64,000 nucleotides of DNA from Citrobacter youngae (GTDB lineage: Bacteria; Pseudomonadota; Gammaproteobacteria; Enterobacterales; Enterobacteriaceae), in the NCBI RefSeq assembly GCF_003818115.1, contig NZ_RPOI01000001.1, positions 21,291 to 85,290 of the forward strand, read 5' to 3'. Numbering within the stretch: the first letter of the stretch is position 1; each line of letters begins with the position of its first letter. Made by a program: the position numbers and the translations under genes. The notes beneath the pieces are model-generated. The model was given only the letters and a program-made list of their open reading frames with translations, was not told the origin of the DNA and made no database searches. This document shows positions 32,239 to 40,507 of the stretch, one piece after another.

Positions 32239-33540
32239 ATGATCAACCCTAGAACCATGGCGAAAGCCGCAGCCTATGCTGATATCGCCACGCAGAGCGC
32301 CAACCTGCAACAGCAGCAGGCAGAGTTGGATGCTGAAAGCAGCGGGCTTGATTCGCTGAGCACGGCATTAACCGATTTCCAGTCGGCTATTGATGCCTTG
32401 AACAGTGATACTGCTGGTCCACTGACCTTTTCAGCGACATCGAATAACGACTCTACGACGGTTTCTGCCAACTCGGAAGCGCAGGCGGGAACGTACTCAT
32501 TTTATGTTAGCAAGCTGGCACAGGGGCAGCAGTCTACCTTCCAGATGACAGACAATATTTATGAGGCGACCGGTACATTTGATCTGACCATGGAAGATGG
32601 CAGCAGCATGGAGATCGATCTTTCTACGGCCGATAGCGATAACGATGGCTATATCGATGCCACCGGGCTGGTTGATGCTATCAATAGTTGTGACGAAAAC
32701 CCGGGCGTTTCGGCTGCGCTGGTGAAAACAGATGGCCAGACAACCATTATGCTGACATCTGACACTACCGGCGCACAAAGTGGTTTCACGGCGACAGTGA
32801 ATGGCACGGTCATTGCCAGCCCGGAAACCGCGATGACAGCTCCACAAGATGCGGAAATTAATCTGGGAGGTAAGGATGGGCCGGTCATCACCAGCAGCAG
32901 CAATACCTTCGATGATGTGATTCCTGGTGTGACCATGACCTTTACGGAGGTCAGCGATCCAGACGATGCCAGTGATGTCACGACGATTACTGTGGCAGAA
33001 GACTCCAGCGCTTCACAGGCAAAAGTACAAACCTTTGTTGATGCCTATAACACTCTTGTCGACACAGTAGATTCATTAACCAGCAATGGCGGTGATGGTT
33101 CTAATCCTGGTGTTTTCGCCGGTGACGCCGGGCTCAGTTCATTAACCAACCAACTTGATGATATCGCCCACTCATACTACGACGGCGTATCGATTGTTGA
33201 TTATGGCATCTCGCTTGATTCCGACGGTCATTTAGAAATTGACTCCGATAAGTTTAACGAAGCGATGGAAGCGAACCCGGATGGCCTGACGTCGATTTTT
33301 GTCGGTGATGACAGCATGGTTGCACAGATGGATGACCTGATGGACAGCTATCTGGACTCCAGTACCGGCATCATCACTATGCGTGAAGACAATATTGAGG
33401 ATCAGCAGAGCAAAATCCAGGACGAAAGCGATCAGCTTACAGAAACCTATAACACCAACTACGAACGCTACCTGGAAGAGTACACCAATACGCTGATTGA
33501 AACGTACACCATGAAAGTGAGTATGGCCGCGTTTATGTAA
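32239..33540 (+). CDS. lafB: LafB, lateral filament cap protein (FliD family)
   Basis: 433 residues, FliD-like. N-terminal INPRTMAKAAAYADIATQSANLQQQQAELDAESSGLDSL and C-terminal SSTGIITMREDNIEDQQSKIQDESDQLTETYNTNYERYLEEY coiled-coil ends surround Asp/Thr-rich middle domains. FliD forms the cap that folds flagellin at the tip. GGAG precedes the ATG by six bases. First gene of the late operon, with lafC 33 bases downstream. Confidence 0.94.
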   Translation: MINPRTMAKAAAYADIATQSANLQQQQAELDAESSGLDSLSTALTDFQSAIDALNSDTAGPLTFSATSNNDSTTVSANSEAQAGTYSFYVSKLAQGQQSTFQMTDNIYEATGTFDLTMEDGSSMEIDLSTADSDNDGYIDATGLVDAINSCDENPGVSAALVKTDGQTTIMLTSDTTGAQSGFTATVNGTVIASPETAMTAPQDAEINLGGKDGPVITSSSNTFDDVIPGVTMTFTEVSDPDDASDVTTITVAEDSSASQAKVQTFVDAYNTLVDTVDSLTSNGGDGSNPGVFAGDAGLSSLTNQLDDIAHSYYDGVSIVDYGISLDSDGHLEIDSDKFNEAMEANPDGLTSIFVGDDSMVAQMDDLMDSYLDSSTGIITMREDNIEDQQSKIQDESDQLTETYNTNYERYLEEYTNTLIETYTMKVSMAAFM

Positions 33541-33573
33541 GCGACCGGTTTAGTAAAAGAATAGAGAGTCAAT

Positions 33574-33966
33574 ATGTACGACACGCAGGATGGTTATTCG
33601 CAATACAAAGAGATGGATCTTGCTGCCCGTACGGCAGCAGCGTCACCTCTGGAACTAGTGCTGGTGCTGTTTTCCGGTTTGATGGACGAACTGGAACGCG
33701 CCAAAAGCCATATTGAAAACAAACGCTATGAGCGTAAAGCGCAGAGCATCAATAAGTGCATCGATATTCTCAACGCTCTAACCAGCTCGCTGGAGTTTGA
33801 AACGGGCGGCGAACTGGTGGTGAATCTGTCCCGACTTTATGACCACTGCGTCTATCGTCTGTATGAAGCCAGCGGCGAACTGTCGTTAGAAAAAATTGAT
33901 GAAGTGATCCTGATCCTGACGAATCTGCGCACAGGTTGGGAAGGTTTGTCGGCAAAGCTGGGGTAA
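33574..33966 (+). CDS. lafC: LafC, lateral flagellin chaperone (FliS family)
   Basis: 130 residues with the FliS pattern: an N-terminal Tyr-containing stretch (DGYSQYKEMDLAARTAAASPLELVLVLFSGLMDEL), the INKCIDILNALTSSLEFETGGELVVNLSRLYDHCVYRL helix pair, and a C-terminal helix. FliS binds the flagellin C-terminus and prevents early polymerisation. It precedes lafD by four bases. Confidence 0.94.
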   Translation: MYDTQDGYSQYKEMDLAARTAAASPLELVLVLFSGLMDELERAKSHIENKRYERKAQSINKCIDILNALTSSLEFETGGELVVNLSRLYDHCVYRLYEASGELSLEKIDEVILILTNLRTGWEGLSAKLG

Positions 33967-33970
33967 GACG

Positions 33971-34288
33971 ATGGAAAGAGAACGCCAGCAACAACAGCTT
34001 TATGCCCTGGTAAAAGAGATGAACGACGCCCTCGATCAACAGCGTTGGCGGCGATTACCCGGCCTGCATCAGCAGGTAATGCGTGTTTTTCATGAATATG
34101 AAGCCTGGGAAACGGATGCCAGCGCGTTGCGCAAGGTCAAAGACAACATGCTTTCGGCATTTGAGGCGCTGATTGCGCGGCGAACTCAGCGTGCGGAAGA
34201 ACTCAAAGCGCGAATGGATAAACATCAGCAAAACCAGGAAGGCATGTTGGCGTACTCAATGGTTAATTTAATGTCGGAGAAGGCATGA
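33971..34288 (+). CDS. lafD: LafD, FliT-like lateral flagellar chaperone
   Basis: 105 residues, entirely helical and charged. Assigned to the FliT-like class by size, helix content and position after the FliS homologue; sequence similarity to FliT is too weak to judge by eye. FliT escorts FliD and modulates the master regulator in the primary system. Its stop overlaps the lafE start (ATGA). Confidence 0.75.
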   Translation: MERERQQQQLYALVKEMNDALDQQRWRRLPGLHQQVMRVFHEYEAWETDASALRKVKDNMLSAFEALIARRTQRAEELKARMDKHQQNQEGMLAYSMVNLMSEKA

Positions 34289-35463
34289 ATCCTGTATTAC
34301 TGGCCTCGGCCAGTGCGTTGGCAGAGGCCACGCCTGAAAAAATGGCTATTTCGGCTCCAACGACTCCTGCGGGCGGTAGCGCGTTTGCATTACCGCAGAG
34401 CGGGCTTAACGTGGTAGCTGAACGCCTGATCGGCGCAAAAGTCAGCCAACAGCAGGCATCGACGGCTGAGCACAACCACGATGACGCAGATCCTGCGGCC
34501 ATGCAGGCATTGCTGGCGATGCTGTTGGCGCAACCGGCTCAGACGGCAACGCCCGCGGCGGCGCAGAAGCAGCCCGGCGGCGAAGTGCTGAAAATGCTGG
34601 CGCAGGCGCAAAACACGGGGGCCGGATCTTCGCTTCTGCGCCAACTGGCGAGCGCGATGGCCGGGCAAGGAAAAACGTCCACGCCGTCGGCTGAGCAGCA
34701 CGCCACCGATTCATCGTCATTGCCGCCAAAGCTGCAAACGTTACTGGCGTCAATGACCGAGGATTTGCCTCAGGCTACCCCGGATCAACAGGCTAAACTG
34801 GCGACGTTCTCTGCCCAGGATCTCCGTGCGATTGCGCCTGAATCCGCATCGCTCTCGCCCTCACAGCAAATTTCCGCTCGGATGAAATCAGCACAGAATG
34901 GCGTTCCTCGCCCAGTGATAGAGAGAAAAACGTCTGCTGTACCGGCGAATCCAACGCTCTCTACGCAATCCTTGCTGAATACGGCGGCGCAGGGCAATCA
35001 GCCGGTGAACGCCCTGAGCGACCACAACATCGCGTCGACGCAAGTTTCCGCACCCGTCACGGTATCAACGGAGGAACTCGGCGAGAAACTGACCGCATTG
35101 CTCAAAGACAGAATTCAATTCCAGTTGGGCCAGCAACAGCAGGTATCGACCATTCGTCTTGACCCGCCATCGCTTGGCAAACTGGAAATTGCCGTGCAAC
35201 TGGATGCAGGCAAGCTGATGGTGCACATCGGCGCAAATCAGAGCGATGTCTGCCGTTCGCTGCAGCAATTTAGCGATAACTTACGTCAGCATCTGACAGC
35301 GCAGAACTTCATGGAAGTGAATGTTCAGGTCTCTTCTGAGGGGCAATCGCAACAACAGCAACAGCAACAGTCTGGTCATCAACAGGACGAGGTGACATCA
35401 GCGTTAATGCTGAATGATGATCCTCAATTTCAACGGAATGAATCCGTTCTGATCAAAGTGTAA
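34285..35463 (+). CDS. lafE: LafE, lateral hook-length control protein (FliK family)
   Basis: 392 residues. The first 250 are Ala/Gln/Ser/Pro-rich and unstructured, as expected for a molecular ruler. The C-terminal Flg_hook domain (about 265-360) has QQQVSTIRLDPPSLGKLEIAVQLDAGKLMVHI and LQQFSDNLRQHLTAQNFMEVNVQVSS. A run of seven glutamines (QSQQQQQQQSG) follows it. FliK measures the hook and switches export specificity. Low-complexity repeats make this gene prone to length changes. Confidence 0.92.
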   Translation: MNPVLLASASALAEATPEKMAISAPTTPAGGSAFALPQSGLNVVAERLIGAKVSQQQASTAEHNHDDADPAAMQALLAMLLAQPAQTATPAAAQKQPGGEVLKMLAQAQNTGAGSSLLRQLASAMAGQGKTSTPSAEQHATDSSSLPPKLQTLLASMTEDLPQATPDQQAKLATFSAQDLRAIAPESASLSPSQQISARMKSAQNGVPRPVIERKTSAVPANPTLSTQSLLNTAAQGNQPVNALSDHNIASTQVSAPVTVSTEELGEKLTALLKDRIQFQLGQQQQVSTIRLDPPSLGKLEIAVQLDAGKLMVHIGANQSDVCRSLQQFSDNLRQHLTAQNFMEVNVQVSSEGQSQQQQQQQSGHQQDEVTSALMLNDDPQFQRNESVLIKV

Positions 35464-35470
35464 AAGCAAA

Positions 35471-35950
35471 ATGAAGAAAATCGTTATCGCATGTGTGATT
35501 AGTTCCGTCGTTGCTCTCGGTATTGCAGGTGGAGCAGGGTGGGGTATTTATCATTTTATGAATAAAGGTGCGAAAGCTAAGGTAGCTACGACAGCAAACC
35601 TGGCTGAGATACCCGAAGAGAATCAGGATGAGAGCAGCAGCATTTTTGTCTCCCTGCCGGAAACGGTGGTGACGCTTCATGATAATGAAGGAGCGGACAG
35701 ATATATGGTGGCAGAGCTGGTGATGGTTGTTGATTCAGATAAGGATGCTGAAAAAATTAAGAAAGATGAACCGCTCTATCAAAGTATTACGGTAGATGAA
35801 CTCTCGAATATGAAATATGAAGAGATTCGCGCTTTAAAAATATCTGAAATCAGAACCATGGTTTCTAATACGCTGAAAAAAGAGTTAGCGCGACGCAAAA
35901 TGGCGACACCGTATAAGGACATATTGGTGAAAAAAGTCGTGTTTCAATAA
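35471..35950 (+). CDS. lafF: LafF, lateral basal-body/stator protein (FliL family)
   Basis: 159 residues: an N-terminal transmembrane helix (about 3-27, IVIACVISSVVALGIAGGAGWGIY) and a periplasmic domain with the FliL features FVSLPETVVTL and ALKISEIRTMVSNTLKKELARRKM. FliL surrounds the stator and affects motor torque. Composition is more AT-rich than its neighbours. It starts seven bases after lafE. Confidence 0.9.
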   Translation: MKKIVIACVISSVVALGIAGGAGWGIYHFMNKGAKAKVATTANLAEIPEENQDESSSIFVSLPETVVTLHDNEGADRYMVAELVMVVDSDKDAEKIKKDEPLYQSITVDELSNMKYEEIRALKISEIRTMVSNTLKKELARRKMATPYKDILVKKVVFQ

Positions 35951-35970
35951 GCGGCGAGCCAGAGAATAAC

Positions 35971-36687
35971 ATGATACAGGATGCTTACGAGTCAGAAGAC
36001 TTTAATGCGACGCCCGTGCTGACGCCAAAACAGGAGAGCCATTATTTACAGGCTTATCTGCCTTTGGTGCGCAAAGTGGTGCGTCAACTTGCGCCGCAAT
36101 GTACCTGCGTTATGGACCGGCAGGATATGGAGCAAACGGCGCTGATGGGATTGCTGAATGCGATTCGCCGCTACGGCCAGCCGGATGAAGGGTTTGCCGG
36201 TTATGCCGTCCATCGTATACGCGGCGCCATACTGGATGAACTTCGCAGTCTCGACTGGCGACCTCGTCAGTTACGACAAAAATACCATCAGATTAAAGAT
36301 CTGATTCGTGACGCGCGCACCCAACTTGGGCATGAACCCTCATGGGAAGATCTCTCTAAGCTCGGACTCTCGTCTGAGGATTACCAGGAATATCAACAAC
36401 TGGAAGGCGCAGAAACGCTGGCCAGTCTGGATGAATTACTGAACGGCGATATACCCGTCGGGACGCTCGAAGGGCGAGGTCTTGAAGAGCAGATAGTGAC
36501 GCAGGAAATGCTCGGTCACGCCCTGAGTCAGCTTAGTGAAAAAGAGAACCTCGTGCTCTCGATGTATTACCAGCATGACATGAATTTAAAAGAGATCGCG
36601 CTGGTACTTGGGCTAACAGAAGCCCGAATTTGTCAAATGAATAAAAAAATCACGCACAAGATTCGTGATTGTTTATATCCAGATTAA
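35971..36687 (+). CDS. lafS: LafS, sigma-28 factor of the lateral system (FliA family)
   Basis: 238 residues, matching FliA (239). It shows region 2 (LPLVRKVVRQLAPQCTCVMDRQDMEQTALMGLLNAIRRY and VHRIRGAILDELRSLDWRPR), region 3 (GHEPSWEDLSKLGLSSEDYQEY) and region 4 helix-turn-helix (NLKEIALVLGLTEARICQMNKK). It should direct late lateral genes (lafA, lfgM, lfgK candidates) and be held by LfgM. It lies 20 bases after lafF and before the motor genes. Confidence 0.95.
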   Translation: MIQDAYESEDFNATPVLTPKQESHYLQAYLPLVRKVVRQLAPQCTCVMDRQDMEQTALMGLLNAIRRYGQPDEGFAGYAVHRIRGAILDELRSLDWRPRQLRQKYHQIKDLIRDARTQLGHEPSWEDLSKLGLSSEDYQEYQQLEGAETLASLDELLNGDIPVGTLEGRGLEEQIVTQEMLGHALSQLSEKENLVLSMYYQHDMNLKEIALVLGLTEARICQMNKKITHKIRDCLYPD

Positions 36688-36716
36688 CAATTTCGAATTG
36701 AAATGCGGAGGACGTA

Positions 36717-37580
36717 ATGCAAAAGATTTTAGGTTTACTGGTGGTTATAGGTTGCGTATTTGGTGGTTATTTTGAGGCTGGTGGGCAGCTAATTGCCATC
36801 TGGCAGCCAGCGGAAATTATCATTATTATCGGGGCCGGTCTCGGCGCTATGATTATTGGTAACCCGATGCATGTGCTGAAAGAGATCGTTCATCAGATCA
36901 AAGGGGTGATCAGTAAAAAGAAAATGGGACCGGAGTTCCAGCGCCAGTTGCTGATGTGCCTGTATGAACTATTGGAAATGGTGCAAAACGGCGGTCTGCG
37001 TATGCTGGATCAGCATATTGAACAGCCGGAAGAAAGTACCATCTTCCAGAAATACCCGCTGGTGCTGACCCAAAAACGCCTGGTGACATTTATCGCCGAT
37101 AACTTCCGCCTGATGGCGATGGGCAAAATTGATGCCCATGAGCTGGAAGGCATTTTGGACCAGGAGCTGGACACTGCGGAAGAGTCGCTGTTAACACCTT
37201 CGCGCTCCCTGCAGCGCACCGCTGAGGCAATGCCTGGCTTTGGTATCTGTGCGGCGGTACTCGGGATTATCATCACCATGCAGTCTATTGATGGCTCCAT
37301 TGCGCTGATCGGCCTGAAAGTGGCTGCGGCGCTGGTGGGGACATTCTTAGGGGTATTCATCTGTTACTGTCTGATGGACCCGCTGGCTAACGCTATGGAA
37401 CAGCAGGCGCGGGCGGAACATTCGCTACTGGAATGCGTGCGCACCGTACTGGTGGCGCAGGCGGGCGGTAAGCCGACGCTGCTGGCGGTCGATGCGGGCC
37501 GTAAACTTCTTCATCTGGCTTCTAAACCGACTTTCGCCAATCTGGATGCGTGGGTCAATGCGATGCTGGAGCAGGAATAA
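36717..37580 (+). CDS. lafT: LafT, lateral stator protein (MotA family)
   Basis: 287 residues, MotA-like, with four membrane segments (about 2-20, 30-52, 172-195, 203-225). The cytoplasmic loop holds charged residues used against FliG. AEAMPGFGICAAVLGIIITMQSI contains the proline important for proton-coupled movement in MotA. It forms the A5B2 stator with LafU. GGAGG precedes the start. I infer proton coupling from its similarity to E. coli MotA, but the ion is not proven. Confidence 0.94.
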   Translation: MQKILGLLVVIGCVFGGYFEAGGQLIAIWQPAEIIIIIGAGLGAMIIGNPMHVLKEIVHQIKGVISKKKMGPEFQRQLLMCLYELLEMVQNGGLRMLDQHIEQPEESTIFQKYPLVLTQKRLVTFIADNFRLMAMGKIDAHELEGILDQELDTAEESLLTPSRSLQRTAEAMPGFGICAAVLGIIITMQSIDGSIALIGLKVAAALVGTFLGVFICYCLMDPLANAMEQQARAEHSLLECVRTVLVAQAGGKPTLLAVDAGRKLLHLASKPTFANLDAWVNAMLEQE

Positions 37581-37582
37581 GC

Positions 37583-38581
37583 ATGAGGAAGGGGCCAAAT
37601 CGCCGCGATCGCGGCGCAAAGACCACCATTATCCGGCGGCAAATTAAAAAGAATCATGCGGGCCATCACGGTGGCGCGTGGAAGGTGGCATTTGCTGACT
37701 TCACGCTGGCAATGATGGCGTTGTTTATGACCCTATGGATTGTGAACAGCGTCAGTAAGGCCGATCGTGAAAACATCGTCGCGGCGCTGCATGGACAGTC
37801 TATTTTTAACGGTGGCGGCATGGCGCCGTTAAACAAGCTCGGCAAACAGCCGATAGCGCCGGGCGCGCAGAAGAAAAACGTCACGCGCAACAAGCTGGAT
37901 AAGACGGCTACCCCGCAAGATACGGCGAAGATCACCGAAGATAACGCCAAAAAAGCGCTGGATGTGAATGAAAAAGCGGTGCTGCTGAAGCAAAAATCAG
38001 CCCGTGAATTGGGCGAGCTGGCGACCGACATTAACGTCATCGCCCGCAATGCGCATATGGAAACCAACCTTGAGATGGAGATTGTTCCTCAGGGGCTGCG
38101 CGTGCTGATTAAAGATGACCAGAACCGGAATATGTTTGAACGCGGCAGCGCCAAAATTATGCCGTTCTTTAAATCGCTGCTGGTTGCGCTGGCCCCCGTG
38201 TTTGACTCGCTGGACAACAAGATAATCATCACCGGGCATACGGATGCGATGAGCTATAAGAGCAACATTTACAACAACTGGAACCTCTCTGGCGACCGTG
38301 CTTTGTCAGCACGACGCGTGCTGGAAGACGCCGGCATGCCGCAGGATAAAGTCATGCAGGTTAGCGCCATGGCGGACCAAATGCTGCTGGATGCGAAAAA
38401 CCCGGAAAGCGCAGGCAACCGTCGTATTGAGATCATGGTGTTAACGCAAAGTGCTTCCGATACGCTGTATCAATATTTTGGTCAGCACGGCGAGAAAGTG
38501 GTTCAGCCGCTGGTTGATAAGCTGGACAAGCAAAAGCAGGTGACTTCTTTACGTCAACCCTCTGCTCCCGTCACGCATTAA
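37583..38581 (+). CDS. lafU: LafU, lateral stator protein (MotB family), full length
   Basis: 332 residues from the ATG at 37583, two bases after the lafT stop. A short basic N-terminus and the membrane helix FADFTLAMMALFMTLWI carry the ion-binding aspartate. The C-terminal OmpA-like peptidoglycan-binding domain (NKIIITGHTDAM, NNWNLSGDRALSARRVLEDAG, NRRIEIMVL) is complete. In E. coli K-12 the same gene is a truncated remnant beside dinB; here it is intact. Confidence 0.95.
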   Translation: MRKGPNRRDRGAKTTIIRRQIKKNHAGHHGGAWKVAFADFTLAMMALFMTLWIVNSVSKADRENIVAALHGQSIFNGGGMAPLNKLGKQPIAPGAQKKNVTRNKLDKTATPQDTAKITEDNAKKALDVNEKAVLLKQKSARELGELATDINVIARNAHMETNLEMEIVPQGLRVLIKDDQNRNMFERGSAKIMPFFKSLLVALAPVFDSLDNKIIITGHTDAMSYKSNIYNNWNLSGDRALSARRVLEDAGMPQDKVMQVSAMADQMLLDAKNPESAGNRRIEIMVLTQSASDTLYQYFGQHGEKVVQPLVDKLDKQKQVTSLRQPSAPVTH

Positions 38582-38592
38582 TTTTGTTCTCC

Positions 38593-38613
38593 GCCCCCAC
38601 GCAATGTGGGGGC
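38593..38613 (+). terminator. Terminator hairpin after lafU
   Basis: GCCCCCAC (38593-38600) and GTGGGGGC (38606-38613), perfect 8-bp GC-rich stem with five-base loop, 11 bases after lafU. The tail AAATTAT is not T-rich, so it may work with Rho. Confidence 0.65.
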
Positions 38614-38636
38614 AAATTATCCCGCAGGAAGGCAAT

Positions 38637-39284
38637 ATGATAGATATAGCCCATATTATTCCATTGGATATTCATACTGATAACGTCACCGATGTGGCTT
38701 GTCAGGGGGCGCATTTCGACCCGGTTTCAGGTATCTGGTACGCCGAACCTCATGAGTTAAATGAGACGCTGCGCGAGCATGTTTACGCGACGGACAATTT
38801 TAATATTGTGGCTCCTTATTACCTGGTTATTACGTCGAAAATGCAATGCTGGAATTGCCATCAGCCCACGCATATTCATGGTGTGATGCTTACCCGGTTT
38901 ATCAAACAAAATCAGGATGATAAAAGATGGATGTCCGTGCGGCGCAATACATTTTTGTTCCATATCAACACGCTGCCGGAAGAGATAAAAAAGAACATCA
39001 AAGCCAGCAATTACTATCTGGATAAAAGTAAAACGACCGGGCTACGTTACTGGATGAACCATTGTGAAATCTGTGGAGAACGCCTGGGTGACTACGAGCT
39101 GTTCTGCGTCGAAGATGATGCATTTCGTCTGATGACGATTGAAAAACTTTTGCGGGCAAATGTGCGCAAAGTGAATAAGTTGTTTGTCAGTACGGCAGGA
39201 AATCCCGCCGACCATGCGCCAAAAGACATTGTGCGTTATCTGTGTGATGCGCGCTTTGTGATGAATGGACCCGCACTGACGTAG
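38637..39284 (+). CDS. Hypothetical protein with two CxxC pairs
   Basis: 215 residues from the ATG at 38637, which has a good AGGAAGG ribosome binding site; an in-frame start 33 bases earlier lies within the terminator hairpin. No family recognised. Two CxxC pairs, CWNC near residue 72 and CEIC near 145, suggest a zinc-ribbon-like metal site split by about 70 residues. No signal peptide or membrane helix. It stands alone between the lafU terminator and dinB, a space that is empty in E. coli K-12. I cannot propose a function. Confidence 0.65.
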   Translation: MIDIAHIIPLDIHTDNVTDVACQGAHFDPVSGIWYAEPHELNETLREHVYATDNFNIVAPYYLVITSKMQCWNCHQPTHIHGVMLTRFIKQNQDDKRWMSVRRNTFLFHINTLPEEIKKNIKASNYYLDKSKTTGLRYWMNHCEICGERLGDYELFCVEDDAFRLMTIEKLLRANVRKVNKLFVSTAGNPADHAPKDIVRYLCDARFVMNGPALT

Positions 39285-39314
39285 CAGAGGTACAGACTTC
39301 TCATATCGTAAAAA

Positions 39315-39334
39315 TACTGTATACTTAAACAGTG
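39315..39334 (+). promoter_or_regulatory. LexA box of dinB
   Basis: TACTGTATACTTAAACAGTG contains CTG-N10-CAG with the AT-rich centre of an SOS box, 16 bases before the dinB start. It matches the known SOS control of dinB in E. coli. Confidence 0.92.
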
Positions 39335-39350
39335 TTGTGAGAGGTGAATC

Positions 39351-40406
39351 ATGCGCAAAATCATACATGTCGATATGGACTGCTTTTTCGCGGCGGTGGA
39401 GATGCGTGATAATCCCGCCCTGCGTGACATTCCCATTGCCATTGGCGGTAGTCGTGAACGCCGGGGAGTTATCAGCACGGCCAATTATCCGGCGCGTAAA
39501 TTTGGCGTGCGCAGCGCGATGCCAACCGGAATGGCGTTAAAGCTGTGCCCGCATCTTACCCTGTTACCCGGTCGTTACGAGGCTTACAAAGAGGCCTCTC
39601 GCCAGATTCAGGCGATCTTCTCCCGCTACACCTCACTCATCGAACCGCTTTCGCTGGATGAAGCCTACCTGGATGTCACCGACAGCATTCATTGCCACGG
39701 CTCCGCGACGCTGATCGCCCAGGAGATCCGCCAGACGATCTTCAACGAACTACAGCTCACCGCCTCTGCCGGGATTGCGCCGGTTAAATTCCTGGCAAAA
39801 ATCGCCTCCGATCTCAATAAACCCAACGGGCAATATGTGATAACCCCTGCTGATGTCCCTGAATTTCTCAAAACGTTGCCGTTGGGGAAAATTCCCGGCG
39901 TCGGCAAAGTCTCCGCCGCTAAGCTGGAATCAATGGGATTGCGTACCTGCGAAGATGTTCAAAAATACGACCTGGCTACGCTGCTCAAACGTTTTGGTAA
40001 GTTTGGCCGCGTGTTGTGGGAGCGCAGCCAGGGGATTGACGAGCGGGACGTCAACAACGAGCGGCTGCGTAAATCCGTCGGCGTCGAGCGGACGCTGGCG
40101 GAAGATATTCATCAGTGGTCAGAGTGCGAAGCGATTATTGAGCGGCTCTATCCTGAACTGGAACGGCGTCTGGCAAAGGTCAAGCCGGATCTGCTGATCG
40201 CCCGCCAGGGGATAAAACTCAAGTTTAATGATTTTCAGCAGACCACGCAGGAGCACGTCTGGCCGCGCTTAAATAAAGACGACTTAATTGCGACGGCACA
40301 CAAAACCTGGGAAGCGCGTCGGGGAGGGCGAGGCGTGAGGCTGGTGGGATTACATGTCACGCTGCTCGATCCACAAATAGAAAGGCAGTTATTGTTGGGG
40401 CTTTGA
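39351..40406 (+). CDS. dinB: DNA polymerase IV (Y family)
   Basis: 351 residues, equal to E. coli DinB. The catalytic carboxylates are visible in [17 protein letters not shown] (Asp8) and [11 protein letters not shown] (Asp103/Glu104). The palm, fingers and little-finger regions are complete, and the C-terminus [13 protein letters not shown] ending serves as beta-clamp binding segment. The enzyme performs error-prone translesion synthesis in the SOS response. A LexA box precedes it. In E. coli K-12 the yafNOP genes follow in the same operon; they are absent here. Confidence 0.98.
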   Translation: MRKIIHVDMDCFFAAVEMRDNPALRDIPIAIGGSRERRGVISTANYPARKFGVRSAMPTGMALKLCPHLTLLPGRYEAYKEASRQIQAIFSRYTSLIEPLSLDEAYLDVTDSIHCHGSATLIAQEIRQTIFNELQLTASAGIAPVKFLAKIASDLNKPNGQYVITPADVPEFLKTLPLGKIPGVGKVSAAKLESMGLRTCEDVQKYDLATLLKRFGKFGRVLWERSQGIDERDVNNERLRKSVGVERTLAEDIHQWSECEAIIERLYPELERRLAKVKPDLLIARQGIKLKFNDFQQTTQEHVWPRLNKDDLIATAHKTWEARRGGRGVRLVGLHVTLLDPQIERQLLLGL

Positions 40407-40416
40407 CGTTGATGTA

Positions 40417-40495
40417 TTGCCGGATGGTGGCGTTAAACGCTTTATCCGGCCTACAAATCTGCTTGTAGGCTGGATAAGCACAGCGCCATCCGGCA
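40417..40495. repeat. BIME: paired REP elements between dinB and pepD
   Basis: Two inverted REP units: TTGCCGGATGGTGGCG with CGCTTTATCCGGCCTACA (40417-40455), and TGTAGGCTGGATAAGC with GCGCCATCCGGCA (40464-40495). They sit between the convergent ends of dinB and pepD, a usual REP location, and can protect or terminate both messages. Confidence 0.9.
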
Positions 40496-40507
40496 TTTAG
40501 CGCAGAC

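Noticed and set aside
34285..35463. Possible frameshift-prone glutamine repeat as a phase-variation switch in lafE
   Set aside because: The CAA/CAG run is short and mixed and sits after the functional domain; changes would be multiples of three in most cases, so switching is unlikely.
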